Positions 13,101 to 23,838 of a stretch of 64,000 nt of DNA are shown here, piece after piece. Source of the stretch: Cryptomeria japonica (Eukaryota > Streptophyta > Pinopsida > Cupressales > Cupressaceae); contig NC_081405.1 in assembly GCF_030272615.1 (NCBI RefSeq), positions 612,061,065 through 612,125,064 on the forward strand, read 5' to 3'. Within the stretch, counting starts at the first letter, position 1, and each line of letters starts with the position of its first letter. The notes beneath the pieces were generated by a model. That model worked only from the letters and a program-made list of their open reading frames with translations. It searched no databases and was not told where the DNA came from. The translations under genes were made by a program, and so were the position numbers.

Positions 13101-14959
13101 TTTCACTTTGGACCCTTTGGAAGGGTCAAGAACGAAATTCCTGATTTTGACTCGATCCTTCATTTTCTTCATTCCAATTTACTTCAAAAGACAAGAACAC
13201 CTTACTCCTCCTTCAAGCATGCCATAGGAATCAACGTTTTGGCTTCACACAAGGAGAAAATAGGTTCTTTAAGGAATTTCGCTCTGGACCCTTTGGAAGG
13301 GTCAGGAGCGAAATTCTTGATTTAGCCTTAAATCTTCATTTCTGGTGGCCAAAATCCATCCAAGGGCAATCCTAGGGGTACCTCCCAACTTCTCTCATCT
13401 TGGTCTAGGCTTGCCTTGGCACAGGTTTTGGAAGATAGAATAAGTTTTAGGATTTTCGCTTTGGACCCTTTGGAAGGGTTAGGAGCGAAATCCTTGTCCT
13501 TGAGCTTATTCCTTCATTCTCCCACTTCAATTCACCTCAAACGTCAAGGAAACGTTACTCCATTCCTCTCTAGGCCATAAAAACCAAAAGTTTGACTTGT
13601 TTTAAAGGGGAAATAGATGTTCTTAGGAATTTCGCTCTGGACCCTTTGGAAGGGTCAGGAGCGAAATTCTAGTTTTTTGCTCAATTCCTTCACATTTATT
13701 GATCACTAGCAACTCAAAGTCATTCCTAAGGACAAATCCAATCCTATCTCACCCTGACCCACACTTGACTTGGCACAAAATTGGGAAAAAAGAGTGGTTT
13801 TGTGGAATTTCGCTCTGGACCCTTTGGAAGGGTCAGGAGCGAAATTCACACTCTAGGCTTGATATTTCATCTTTTCAACTCCAATCTTCTTTGCAAGGCA
13901 AATATACACCACTCCACTTGCATCCATGCCATAGGAACCAAGGTCTTGACCTCATCTAAGGAGAAAATGGGTGTTTTCAAGAATTTCGCTCTGGACTCTT
14001 TGGAAGGGTTAGGAGTGAAATTCAATTTTTTAGGCTAAAATCCTTCATCTCCTCCACCTTTAGTCACTCCCTAAGGCAAAAAACATGTCAAACACTTCCC
14101 AACATGCCTTAGAAACTAAGAAGTTGGTTTGAACAAGGAAGAAATTGAGGTCTATGGGGATTTTCGCTCTGGACCCTTTGAAAGGGTCAGGAGCGAAATC
14201 CACGTTCTTGGTTGGTTTCCCACTTCCTTCATCCAATTCTACTTCAAGCTTGATCGAATTCAAGCTCCTTTCTTCTCACTTAAGTGAATCTACCATCAAG
14301 TTAGCTCAAGACAAGGTCATTTTCATCATTTTAGGCAAGATAGGGGGTCAAACTGAGGATTTCGCTCTATACCCTTTGGAAGGGTCAGGAGTGAAATTCT
14401 CCTTCTAGGTTAATTTCCACCACTTCATCACATCAAACCTCGTCTCAAAGACAAATATGCATCAAAACCTTCCCATCACGCCTTAGAAGTCAACAAACTT
14501 GGTCATATCCAAGAGCAAAGTGGAGGAAAAGTGGATTTCGCTCTGGACCCTTTGGAAGGGTCAGGAGCGAAATCCTAGTTTTAGGTCCAAATCTTCATCT
14601 TTTAATGCTTTCAATCACTTCTCAAGGCAAGAACATATCAAAACCTTCACAACATGTCTAAGGAACAAGACTTTTAGTGCAAACAAGGAGAAAAAAGGTG
14701 TCTTCTTGGAATTTCGCTCTGGACCCTTTGGAAGGGTCAGGAACGAAATTCACATTTAGGCTCAAATCTCGACTTCATTTCTCACATTTCTTCATCCAAA
14801 CAAGTGTTTTGCCCTCAATAATGCCTGGGAATGACTTAGTTCTAAGTTTGGGTCAAAGTAGAATGTCTTATGGAGAATTTCGCTCTGGACCCTTTGGAAG
14901 GGTCAGTAGTGAAATTGAAATTCGCTTTGGACCCTTTGGAAGGGTCAAGAGCGAAATTT
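13101..14959 (-). repeat. Twelve-unit hairpin array, about 176 bp period
   Basis: A 38-40 base imperfect palindrome recurs 12 times. Its left arm is ATTTCGCTCTGGACCCTT, the loop is TGG and the right arm is AAGGGTCAGGAGCGAAAT. Starts are about 13101, 13276, 13452, 13628, 13806, 13982, 14161, 14359, 14534, 14710, 14877 and 14920. Most spacings are 175-179, with one of 198, one of 167 and one tight pair 43 apart nearest the unit's head. Sequence between hairpins is much less conserved, though faint similarity (AAGGAGAAAAT, CATGCCATAGGAA) suggests an old tandem origin. Confidence 0.9.
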
Positions 14960-15498
14960 GACATTTTGGTCTCTCTGTCAAGATTCATATATGGAATATA
15001 ACATTTAAGTATAAGTGACATTCTTATACTTCAAGTTATATTCCATATATACTGTCAGGATGTTTGAGAGTGGTTTCGGACCTCCAGGAGTTATAATGCA
15101 AAATCTAGTTTTTGGAGGATTCTTCAATTTTCCAGACTTAGTCAAATTTCAGGATCAGGATGACATTGCAGACTTAGCCAAATTTCAGGACATTTGAAGA
15201 TTAGGATGACATTCCAGACTTAATCACTCACTAATTTGACCTAACTCAGATCTTCAAAGATGATATTCACTCACCAAGCTTCATTGACCTCCTCAAACTC
15301 AAACAAGACACAATTAGCAACAAGAGCAAAACCTTGTCCTAAGGAAGACTTTCAAAGATGACCCTAACCCGGAGCATCCACTGACTCACCTTTAGTTAAA
15401 ACAGAGCTTGCTATCTTAGTGATCCCTCTGGCAACACTCAGCATGCAAAGGCTAATAGACAAAATCTTAAAAGACCTAGAAACAAACCCCATAAAGCA

Positions 15499-15550
15499 AA
15501 AAAGTAGGGGCCCCCATTTGCAATGGGGCGATGTGTGAATACGTCACAAT
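15499..15550 (-). repeat. Family A head with conserved hairpin (A1)
   Basis: The minus strand runs from TTGTGACG through TTCACACATCGCC into CCCCATTGCAAATGGGG, a 7 bp stem with a GCA loop, and then GGCCCC. The same block occurs in five other places in this window and marks the start of family A units. Confidence 0.8.
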
Positions 15551-15555
15551 CGGTC

Positions 15556-15643
15556 CTTTCTAATTGGGGGTCTAGAAGATGAAGAAGACGTTGTATGATA
15601 GTTTTGTGAAACTTGAGGCAAATAAGAAAGTGAAGGCTGCTGC
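15556..15643 (-). pseudogene. hAT transposase, 5' end of the BED exon
   Basis: The open frame reads SYLPQVSQNYHTTSSSSSRP and then PIRKD. It joins the zinc-finger exon at 11497 once unit A1 is removed. A splice-acceptor-like TTATTGCAG precedes it. The Ser-rich leader before a BED finger is ordinary for this family. No start codon is assigned. Confidence 0.55.
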
Positions 15644-16446
15644 AATAAATTATAAGTCATAAGACATTACAAATACAAAAAAAAATTAATACATTCATTC
15701 TTTGTTGTGAATTCATTCTCATTGTACATTTTTTTCAAAAAAACTAAGGTAGGGTTTGTAATTTTTTTTTTTTTTAAAATGTAGGGTTTGATCAAAATTT
15801 CAAACCCTACTTTTTAAATTTTTTTTTTACAAACTCTACATACAACCCTACATAGTAACATACATAAGATTTTGGAAAAAAAAGTAAAACTTTCAAAAGA
15901 AATGAATAGAAAATGAAATTTTTGCATACAAGAAACAAAAAAATCTCAAAAAAAAACAATCTTACCTCCTACATCAAGCTGGAAATGAGTTGCAAACTCT
16001 TCCTATCCAACTTTTGATGCTCCAAATCCAAACACAATGCAGCCCCAATGTGATAAATGGAAGAAATCTTGAGGTTCCTCCTTGCTGGTTTTTCTTTAAT
16101 GCACCCTTGTTTTTCTTCACAACTCACTTTTCTCCTATTTTGCCAAATGAATGAAATGAAGTTCACTTTTAGGGTTGGAGGATAAATAACATAAAAAAAA
16201 GAAGTTCAAAAAACTTTAGAAAATGTTTTTTTTTGGCTTTTTTAAAGCCCAGCCGGCCGGCCGAGTCCCAAGCACCGGACTTGCCGAGTTTGGCGAGTTT
16301 ATGCCAAACTTGCCCACTCAGCAAGTCTGGCGACTTTGCCTCTTGGACTCGGCCGAGTCCGAGTTCGAGCTCGCCAAACTCGGGGGCCACGACTCGGACC
16401 CGGACTTGCCGAGTCTGGGCAAGTCCGGACGAGTCCCGTTTCTCTG
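15644..16446 (-). other. hAT 5' leader and right terminal region
   Basis: This is noncoding hAT sequence between the first recognisable coding exon and the right inverted repeat (16430-16446). It holds long T and A runs around 15760-15830 and, at 16255-16440, GC-rich sequence with many GAGTC and GGCGAG-type copies corresponding to the subterminal repeats at the left end. Small open frames here are not supported. Confidence 0.5.
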
Positions 16447-17345
16447 GGTTATAATGCATTAATGGGGTTGTAACCAGCATCACTTTCAAATTTGTACTTG
16501 ACTGAAAATTATTTTCAGTTTGATATATTCTCTTTTCAGCATGATTTGGTGAAGTTTGGGTGTGTTTCGAAGATATATTTCTGCTTATGTTTGTATTGGG
16601 TGTATTGGTTGAGTGTTGGTGAATCTTTTGGAGTGTTTGCTTGCTGTTCAAGCCTGTTGTAGTGTGCCAATAGAGCATTACCAGACTTGTACCAGTGATT
16701 CCTCATCATTTACTAAGCTATATTGTTGTTGTTGCAAGTTGGTTGGGTTTGTTCATGATTTTGGGCACTAATAGGGGTGTTTCAACATTTCTGTTTTACA
16801 TCAGCACTTATATGAGCAATGCTTTCCTTCATCAACATTTTGTATCAACAAATATACTTCTTTGGGCATGATTATATGTGAGCTAACATTGTAACATTGG
16901 ATTGTAGCAGTGTTAGTGGGATTTATCTGTTTATTGTTGATACTTACCCCATTGAATAAGTGGTATTATTGTAATCACTCACCACTAGATAAGTTGAATA
17001 AGTGGTGTTCCATTTCAGTATTGTATAAGCTTTCCCATTGAACAACTGGAAGTGCCCATTAAGCTTTCCCATTGAATAAGTGGATATGTCTATTTCACTC
17101 ACCACTGAATTATGTGAATTAAGTGGAAGATTCTTATTTTCATTTTCTATAATGCATATGCATTCCACTAAATAAATGGTATTGGTTGGCTTTGCCCTTT
17201 GGTGCTCTCCTTTCAGTTCTCACTTTTCAGTTAATTGTAATCTTGAACATCATATGCTCTCAACTTGCCCACTTTGAGATTTGGGTGATTAGAAAGTGGA
17301 AGGGAAGTTGATTTGTATCTTATTTTTAGTTGCAATATTTTCAAA
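16447..17345 (+). repeat. Family B repeat, copy 1, right part
   Basis: From GGTTATAATGCATTAATGG onward the sequence continues family B beyond the hAT. It aligns piecewise with 27160-27212, 31012-31429 and 39079-39530. Shared landmarks are GTGAAGTTTGGG, TTTGCTTGCTGTTCAAG, CACTAATAGGGGTGTTTCA, TTTATTGTTGATACTTACCC and GGGTGATTAGAAAGTGGAAG. Several short GAATAAGTGG and CCATTGAATAAG motifs recur inside both copies. No protein is encoded. Confidence 0.7.
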
Positions 17346-17525
17346 AAAAAATAGGGGTGTATATTATAGTAATGTTAGAGCTAGTGATCTTGCTAGTCTG
17401 TTGGGAAGCTAACCCTTGTAGATTCTTTAGTTGCATATCTCAACAATTGTTTTTGTTGAGTTCATCTCTCCATCCAATTGTGATTTTTTTTAATAGAAAA
17501 CTTGGTATTTACCTTCCCATGAATC

Positions 17526-18330
17526 ATGACTTTAGAATTGGGAGAGAAGCCTTTTAGTGCAGGAAAAAGACTTGAACACTTGTCTCTATCAAAGGATGAA
17601 ATACTAAACATTCTAGATACAATGGAGAGTTGTTTATCTAAACTACATCAGCTTGATTCTATGGAGATGCAAATTGTTGTGGTTGTTGGAGTGAATTCTT
17701 TGGTTAAGATAGGGTTTTTGAGACATCTAGATGAGGAGGTAAAACTTGCAGTTACTTCCCTTTGTTAATAAAATTATGAAAATAACAGCTCCTCAGGATC
17801 CTTATAATATCAGTATTATGAAGGAGGTATTTCAGTTGATTGTAGAAAGTTTCTGAAGTTTGGATGATATGAGAAACCCTTCTTTTGCTAAGAGGGTAAA
17901 ATTTTTGGAAACTGTTGCAAAATCAGGTTTTGTGTTATGTTAGATCTTAGTTGTGAAGGTCTTATTCTTGAAATGTTTCAACATTTCTTGGCATTGTTAA
18001 TGATAATCATGAAGGTCTTATTGTTGAAATGTTTCAACGTTTCTTGGCGTTGTTAACTATAATTATGCAAAAAATGTTATATCTTCCATGCAAACATTAT
18101 GAATTTGATTGTGAATGAGAGTGATGAAATCTCCCAACCACTCTTATCTACTTTGTTGCCTGTATAGTGGCAAAAACAAAATACTTCTATAGGTGCACAT
18201 GGGTTGGTTTAAAATGGTTGTTAAACAATGTGAACAGAAGTTGAAACCATACTTCTCAATTGAAGGAATAATTGAAGAAGAAATACGATAAGCACTTGCT
18301 TGAAAAGAAATAAGTAGCAGTAAATTAGTA
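17526..18330 (+). pseudogene. PDS5-like cohesin-factor pseudogene
   Basis: Piecewise frames match the N-terminal region of plant PDS5 proteins, HEAT-repeat regulators of sister-chromatid cohesin in the nucleus. In order they read ILNILDTMESCLSKLHQLDS, HLDEEVKLAVTS, KITAPQDPYN, MKEVFQLIVESF, FLETVAKSGF, LILEMFQHFLA, ISQPLLSTLL and GAHGLV. The pieces follow each other with frameshifts and stops but without visible introns, suggesting a reverse-transcribed copy or a captured transcript. A local duplication repeats the CTTATTCTTGAAATGTTTCA block (about 17957-18045). The downstream frame 18331-18528 (EEHEYLSCQKK) may be its continuation. PDS5 is recognised from memory of the family, not by alignment. 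Confidence 0.6.
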
Positions 18331-19150
18331 ATGATCTTAGAAGACATAATCTGTTTCTCATGCAAGGAGTCTTGGGAGTCTAGCCACCAACATCAGAATA
18401 AAGAAGTTAAATTGTTTAAGGATGAATTAGAAGCCACAGAAGGGAAGGCCCACAAGAAGATGGTACAAGAAGAGCATGAATATTTGAGCTGTCAAAAGAA
18501 GGTGCTGATTTATTTAAAGAAACAATAAAGATAGATGAAGGCATGAATATTTTGATGATGACGAGAATGTTCCTAAACAAGAAGATTGGCAGATTGCCCC
18601 TTCAGAGGTTTCAGAAGAAGAGTATATTGATTTTGAGGATGTTGCTTTCAAATCAGCAATTAGTAACGAGCACAGACATCTCTTTAATGATGAAAGTTTA
18701 GAAATTGAGTGGAAATTTCCTATGCTAGATGTATGCCAGAATGACTTCCAAACAGAATCAATGGAGAGGACCGTTCTTGAAGAAATAGCTAATTATTGTC
18801 ATAGCTCAAGTTTGTTTGATTCAGAACAGTTTGAAAGTGATATATTAAAGAAATCAGCCATTCATTAAGAGCATAATGGGTCTATATTTCCAGATTAAAA
18901 TGGTCAATTCATAAGACCATGGGATCCAGTGTTATGTCACCAAAATTCAGATGAGCAAGAACTTGATGATTCTTTTCTTGAGCATAGTGCTGTCAACTCA
19001 CAAAATTACTGAAGGGAATGTTGTGGTAGCTCCTTTTGAAAACAAATCAGAAATTTTATTGTGCAATGTTGAGTTTGATCGAAGGCCTGGAAAATTCTAA
19101 GTAGTGAAGAACCAATTGATGGTCAGTGAAGAAAATGTTGTGTAAACTTT
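18331..19150 (+). pseudogene. Unrecognised coding remnant after the PDS5-like piece
   Basis: Between stops the frames are protein-like and acidic, for example QIAPSEVSEEEYIDFEDVAF, HRHLFNDESLEIEWKFPMLD and SLFDSEQFES. Several frame changes and a TAA near 18868 show decay. I do not recognise the family. It could be the 3' part of the same captured transcript as the upstream pseudogene or a separate gene fragment. Confidence 0.35.
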
Positions 19151-19204
19151 AACAAGAATTGATAGCACACACAACTTAATTGAAAAATGGCAAATGCTAA
19201 TGAA

Positions 19205-19262
19205 GTCCAAGGGGTTGATCTTTATTGGTTAAAGCATTGAGTTCTCATTGTGGAGACTCAAG
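19205..19262 (+). repeat. Weak tRNA-like / SINE-like head
   Basis: TTTATTGGTTAAAGCATTG resembles a decayed RNA polymerase III A box region. About 35 bases later comes AAGTTCAAATCCC, close to a B box (GGTTCRANNCC). Spacing fits a tRNA-derived SINE head, but I could not define ends or a poly(A) tail. It could be chance. Confidence 0.25.
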
Positions 19263-20299
19263 TTCAAATCCCAAAATGATTCAGGGATATCTACTATGGA
19301 ATTCTAAGTTGTGTGACTCTTGGTCTTTTATAGTTGGCTCTAATGTGGAAGCGGTTTCTAAATAAGTGGATTTCTAAGTTGTGACTCTTGGTCTTCCATA
19401 GATGGTTTCTACTGTAGCTGAACGAAAGGAGCTGATGTTAGTCTCATTGTTGTGCTTGCAAGAGCTTGTAATGGTCCCATGTTGATGCTCATATGAGCAG
19501 ATTATTTTTAAGCGATTAGCAATATAAAAAATAAATCTATTGGAAAAGCTTAGGTTGAAGAAAGATAGAAGGGTATTAAGGATGGAGCCATTCTTGCAAA
19601 TTACAAACTTGGGGATTAGTGATGCCCCTTGACCCCAACTTGGGGGCCCTGCCCCCAAACCCCCGTCGAAAAATATAGGGGGAAACTACACTGATGGAAG
19701 TAGGGAAAATTTAACCTCCAAGTCTGATTAGGCTCCATATAACAACATAATTAGCATTGAAGAAATCTTGGTGTTATACATTTTAGAGTTGAAAGTTTGA
19801 AACTATCAGTATGAATGATGAAATTTCAAATATTGCGCGTTTGTAGATCTCCACCAAGATCTAGACCTATCTCTCTACCCCTCTTTTTCTCACCCTCAGA
19901 ACTGGGAAGATCTCCACTGGGAAGAGGAAGAGGAATAGTAAATAGTTTTAGCTAGAGCTGGGAAGAGGAAGTTGTAATTGTAATTTGTAATGATGTATTT
20001 ACTTTTGGTTTTACAAAAACTATTTACTATTTTGCTTCCAGCCATCAGCATTCCTCATGAGGATGTGATTTTGTAGACACTTTGCATTTAAATATATCTA
20101 GAATCAGCTTGTTTCTTTTGTGTTATCATTTATTGACTCATTGGATGCATCTTCTCATTAAATTTTGCAAAAAAAATATTATTTTTTATTAAAATTAAGT
20201 GTGTTTTTACGTTGCTGAGTTTTTCTGAGTTTTTCCCCAATTTTTCCCGAGTTTTTTTCTCAGGGGCTTGGCAAGTCGAGCCGAGTCGTGAGTAGTCCA
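19263..20299. other. Gene-free stretch
   Basis: No recognisable coding sequence. The block at 20215-20300 (CTGAGTTTTT repeats followed by GGCAAGTCGAGCCGAGTCG) recalls the subterminal CGAGT-rich sequence of the hAT element, so a second, heavily decayed hAT end may lie here. Confidence 0.35.
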
Positions 20300-20897
20300 A
20301 CTATGCTTCAAAAAGTACACTCATGTACGCCTGCAGAAGTCCTCAATGAATGTGAGCACATACTTGGCCCCCAAAAAAGATGGAGTCGGAAAGGACATGA
20401 GATCGCTAACCTCGACAAACACCATTAGTGCAAGAAATTTGAGGTAGGCCAAACACCAATGGCTGGGTGCTCATCTATTGTAGATACGTGTAGTTGACAT
20501 GACCAAAACGTTCATGCCAAAGCTTACTCACCAAGTTTGCATGAGCTATGAAGGAAGAACCAACAGGAGTTGGACTCTCAAAACAATCAAAGTGGTATAA
20601 CTGGGATGCAAGATGAACACTCCCAGTAGCCACAACAACTTTTGGATCATGAAGGTCGTTGATAATCACATCATGTGGTGTGAACCCAACTGTCTTCCCC
20701 ATCCTAGAATGACAAATCTGATACACTGACAAAAGGCTGTTGGAGATCTTAGGCACAACAAGAACATCTTGGAGAAAGCCATTCTCAAGTTGAATAAGGC
20801 CCAAACCAACAAATGAAAGCTGAGTAGAATCCCCCACTGCAATCTGTGTAGTGCTACAATCTGAAAGAGAATCAACTAGATACTGAGAGTGTGTCAT
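20300..20897 (-). pseudogene. Copia pol fragment: protease end, GAG-pre-integrase, integrase start
   Basis: The frame contains VDSLSDCST, LQDVLVVPKISNSLLSVYQI and LWHERFGHVNYTYLQ. These mark the end of a Copia protease, the GAG-pre-integrase segment and the zinc-binding HHCC start of integrase. Beyond a TAG near 20475, FGLPQISC and LTFIEDFCRRT continue into the integrase core and then stop. The element therefore lacks most of integrase, reverse transcriptase and RNase H at its left end. It belongs with the gag pieces at higher coordinates and the 5' LTR at 26480-26743. Confidence 0.7.
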
Positions 20898-20963
20898 ATG
20901 GTGAGAAGCACCAGAGTCAAGTATCCAACTAGAATTTGTAGATAAGGCCTGTGCAGAAAGAGC

Positions 20964-21407
20964 TTAACCGTCGTCTTTATTTGAGGAAGAAGATTGAGGG
21001 GTTGAAATGTGGTGTTGTTGCATGGCCTCCTCTAAAGCCTCTAGTCTCTTCCAACATCTAGTAATAGGATGTCCCTTTGTGCCATAAAAACTACAAGGTT
21101 CATCAGACTTCTTCTTCATCTTGGAGGAAGACTCTCCAGACTTAGAAGAATTAGCAGGTGGTGGAATGGATTTAGACTTTTGATTTGATTGTTGAGGGGG
21201 CTTGGAGGGACTCTCTTTGCCTGATGATGGTTGTGTCTTAGGCTTTGACTTCTTCTGTTTGCCCTTAGAGGGTTGAGCAACCAAGGCTTGGGAGGAACCT
21301 GAAAGTGAATCATGTGAGTCAACAAAGTCTTCCCCATGACAACTGCTCACAAAAGACCTCAAAAGAGGGAAAAGTGAAGGTTGTACCCAAAGCATCCATG
21401 GAGGCAT
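20964..21407 (-). pseudogene. Copia gag, nucleocapsid part with altered zinc knuckle
   Basis: A Lys/Ser/Pro-rich region (KGKQKKSKPKTQPSSGKE) precedes CSFYGTKGHPITRCWKR. This has the CX2CX4HX4C zinc-knuckle spacing, but the second Cys is Tyr. In intact Copia elements this nucleocapsid domain packages the RNA. It lies between the capsid fragment (21446-21900) and the protease region, on the same strand and in the expected order. Confidence 0.65.
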
Positions 21408-21445
21408 AAAATGTAGAATCGAAGACCTGGAAAGGCCCTCAAAGC

Positions 21446-21900
21446 TTAGCCAAGATCAAGTAGACACTCTTTGTCAGATTTCTCCTTACCACAACCTTTC
21501 AACAAAGATCTGAGAGATTTGAACTTCTCCAGAAAGTCCTCAATAGTGGGAAATGAATCAGGCACCAACGTGGTCAACTCCATCTCTAGTCGCATTGCTC
21601 GCAACTCATTAACTTTCCCAAAAAGATCCTTGAACTTAGTCCACATGGTTCGCAGAGTAGTGCACTACTCAAGGTGAAACAGGAGACTATTAGAAACATG
21701 TATGACAATCAATCCCATAGCCTCATCCATCTTGTTTCTGTGCTGAAAAACCTCAAATGGACAATCCAAGGTGGGCTGGGTCTCATCCAAAGTTGACCAC
21801 AAACCCTTGGATATAAACAATTTAGTCATATGATCCTTCCAGGTGTGATAGTTATGGGGCATAAGACAAACAACAAAGTCTGCCATAAGGCTGAGGTGTG
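21446..21900 (-). pseudogene. Copia gag, capsid-like N-terminal part
   Basis: The probable start near 21891 reads MADFVVCLMPHNYHTWKDHM, with a Trp-containing core typical of Copia gag (UBN2-type). It continues through GLWSTLDETQP and, after a frame break near 21665, TKFKDLFGKVNELRAMRLE and FPTIEDFLEKFKSLRSLL. Plant Copia capsids have this general arrangement of helices around a YxxW core. Frame breaks make it non-functional. Confidence 0.65.
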
Positions 21901-22892
21901 AAGAGAATTTGAAAAAGACAAATTGACCCCCCCCACAACAAGAAACCACAAACCCTAGTGCATCTGGAATGAAGATAAAGGCTGAAATCAAGAAATCACA
22001 TTTTCTAAAAATACCGAGAACTTGAGAAAAAATCTTGAAAATATACTTGCAGATTTGAATAGGTGTCTCTGAGAGTTTTTTGATGATGTGCAGAAGTTGA
22101 AAACGAAGTTTGTTTGCCCAAGTTAAGGCCCCGAAAGTGCAAAAAACAAGTCTGACTTTGGAGGCTTGTATTAAACACCTAGAGCAGAATCTGACAAAAC
22201 TACCACAATGTATAGATCGACATTGAAACCAGCTTTTCGACGATATGCAGAAGTCAAAAAATGAAGCCCATATGACCAAGTTATGAGAAAAAAAATGAAG
22301 GCAACTTTTTATGGTTTGGGGGTCGAACTAGTCAACCAAATGATGACATTGGCAAGATTCCCTGTTGATCGGGTGCTGAGGTGGGGTGACGACGTGGCAA
22401 AATTTTGCTGATTGGGTCAAGATTTTGTTGATGTGGTAAGATTCTATAGATGTGGCAAGAGATTCCCCTAGAGATGCTTTGCTAAAAATATTCTCGATTT
22501 TTTAATTAAAAATTTATAGAAGGAATCTTGAAATATTCCAATGGAATATTCTCCCATAGTCAAAATTTGCAGCTAAGGACAGCCTACGTAGGTACTTTTT
22601 GCACCTTGTGTTTGTAAAAAAATTATTTGGCCCACTTTATTTGATTGTTTTAAAAAGCACTTTTGACCTCTTAAAAAATAAACACACCCTCATGAAAATT
22701 TAATGAAAAATTTTTGAACACAAGGCACGAATCGGAAAATGTTTGACCTACGCTGTGATTTTCTAATGCTGCATGTGACTCGTACGAATTTTTGTACAAA
22801 AAGTCAACCCTCCAAAAAATAGTAAAAACAAATTTCGATTGATTTTTACAATTTGACAAGCGATTTTAGGGTTTTTGGGCCTTTTGAGCATG
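21901..22892 (-). other. Copia 5' leader, left of unit A5
   Basis: No protein is recognised. The stretch sits between the Copia gag start and the A5 insertion. It continues at 26174-26463, where the primer site and 5' LTR follow, so it is best read as the untranslated leader of the Copia element. The frame at 21665-22279 beyond the gag start is not supported as coding. Confidence 0.45.
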
Positions 22893-23838
22893 ATGCTTGT
22901 TGTGACATTTTCACACATCGCCCCATTGCAAATGGGGACCCCCTACTTTTTAGGCCCTCTTGGTCTTTTGGTTTTGGTTTCTTTCCACGGCAATCTCGTT
23001 AGTGCTCCAAGTCTGCAAGTGAGTGGGTCCAATGTGATCTAGTCTGCTTTTTGTTTGAGCAATTTTGGCTAAGTCTAGGGCTTGTTTCGAGAGTTTAGGG
23101 TTTCTGCCTTCAGTCCTAGATTTTAGGGGTTTCCTTTAAGGGTTTTCAAAAATTGAATGTAGAACTGGAGTCGGGACCCTTCAAGGAACCTTCCAGTAAA
23201 ATTTGAGCGAATTCTGAGCACTTACTATTTTTAGTATGTCTATTTTTAGTAAGTTTCACTGCTTCCCGGATTGAGCTACTTTTGCCAAAAATCAAACTTA
23301 CTATTTTTAGTAAGTTTCTATTTTTAGTAAGTGCTTTCTTGACATGTTTTGTCCAAACCCTAACATTTTGAAACACTTACTATTTGGGAAAATCTATTTT
23401 GGCAGGTTCATCCTTGAAGACGTTGAAGACTGAACGTTCCTGAAGATCATTTCTAAATCTGGAAGAGTCAGAAGGCAGACAAGTTGGATCAAAAAATTGG
23501 TTAAGTATGGAACTCCTATTCTAGAAGTGGAAAGCATGCAAAATCATCTAAGTTTGGAAATTCACATCAATCTGTAAATGTCATCCTGATCCGGAAATGG
23601 CCTGAAATTTGACTGTCTGAAAATTTAAAAGATCTTCGAAAACCTAGAATCTGCATTATAATTCCTAGAGATCCGAAACCACTGTCAAACATCCTGCCAA
23701 TATATACATGAAATATAACTTAAAGTATAAGAAAGAAAAAAGACATATTGAAATGCCAATATATTAATGTATATATTCTGATGAGGAGAATGAGACCGAC
23801 TTGAAAAAAATATGAAAATCCTTCCCTGAGCCAATTCA

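Larger units (their letters stand above)
11503..15550 (-). mobile_element. Family A long LTR-like unit A1 (solo)
   Basis: Read on the minus strand, the unit opens with a TTGTGACG head (family consensus TGTTGTGAC) and ends ACACATCAACA. GGTCC flanks both sides (11498-11502 and 15551-15555), and removing the unit rejoins the hAT frame between PPIRKD and LAWKF. Inside are the conserved head hairpin, a 12-unit hairpin array, a TATA box near 12390 and about 0.9 kb to the end. With a single head and a single tail it behaves as one LTR, about 4 kb long. A degenerate open stretch (12477-12938) lies between array and TATA box and matches nothing I know. Confidence 0.8.
5819..16446 (-). mobile_element. 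hAT DNA transposon with two nested LTR insertions
   Basis: Terminal inverted repeats are CAAAGAAACGGGACTCG on the left and, on the opposite strand, CAGAGAAACGGGACTCG on the right, giving 16 of 17 matches. The left flank GAGGTTAT (5811-5818) reappears on the right as GGTTAT, compatible with an 8 bp hAT target duplication that lost two bases. Family B copy 2 shows the uninterrupted site, GAGGTTATAAT. The element carries a minus-strand transposase with introns, now a pseudogene. It is enlarged by a Copia-type LTR at 8807-11231 and a family A unit at 11503-15550. Without these it would be about 4.1 kb, an ordinary size for a plant hAT. Confidence 0.85.

Noticed and set aside
13101-14959. CRISPR-like appearance of regularly spaced palindromes
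   Set aside because: Spacers of about 137 bases are far too long, the context is a plant retroelement, and spacer sequences are related to each other.
13699-14961. Series of frames of 60-95 codons in the hairpin array
   Set aside because: The repeated peptides (for example FALDPLEGSG) come from the repeated hairpin DNA. The period is not a multiple of three in most steps, and the frames end at random.
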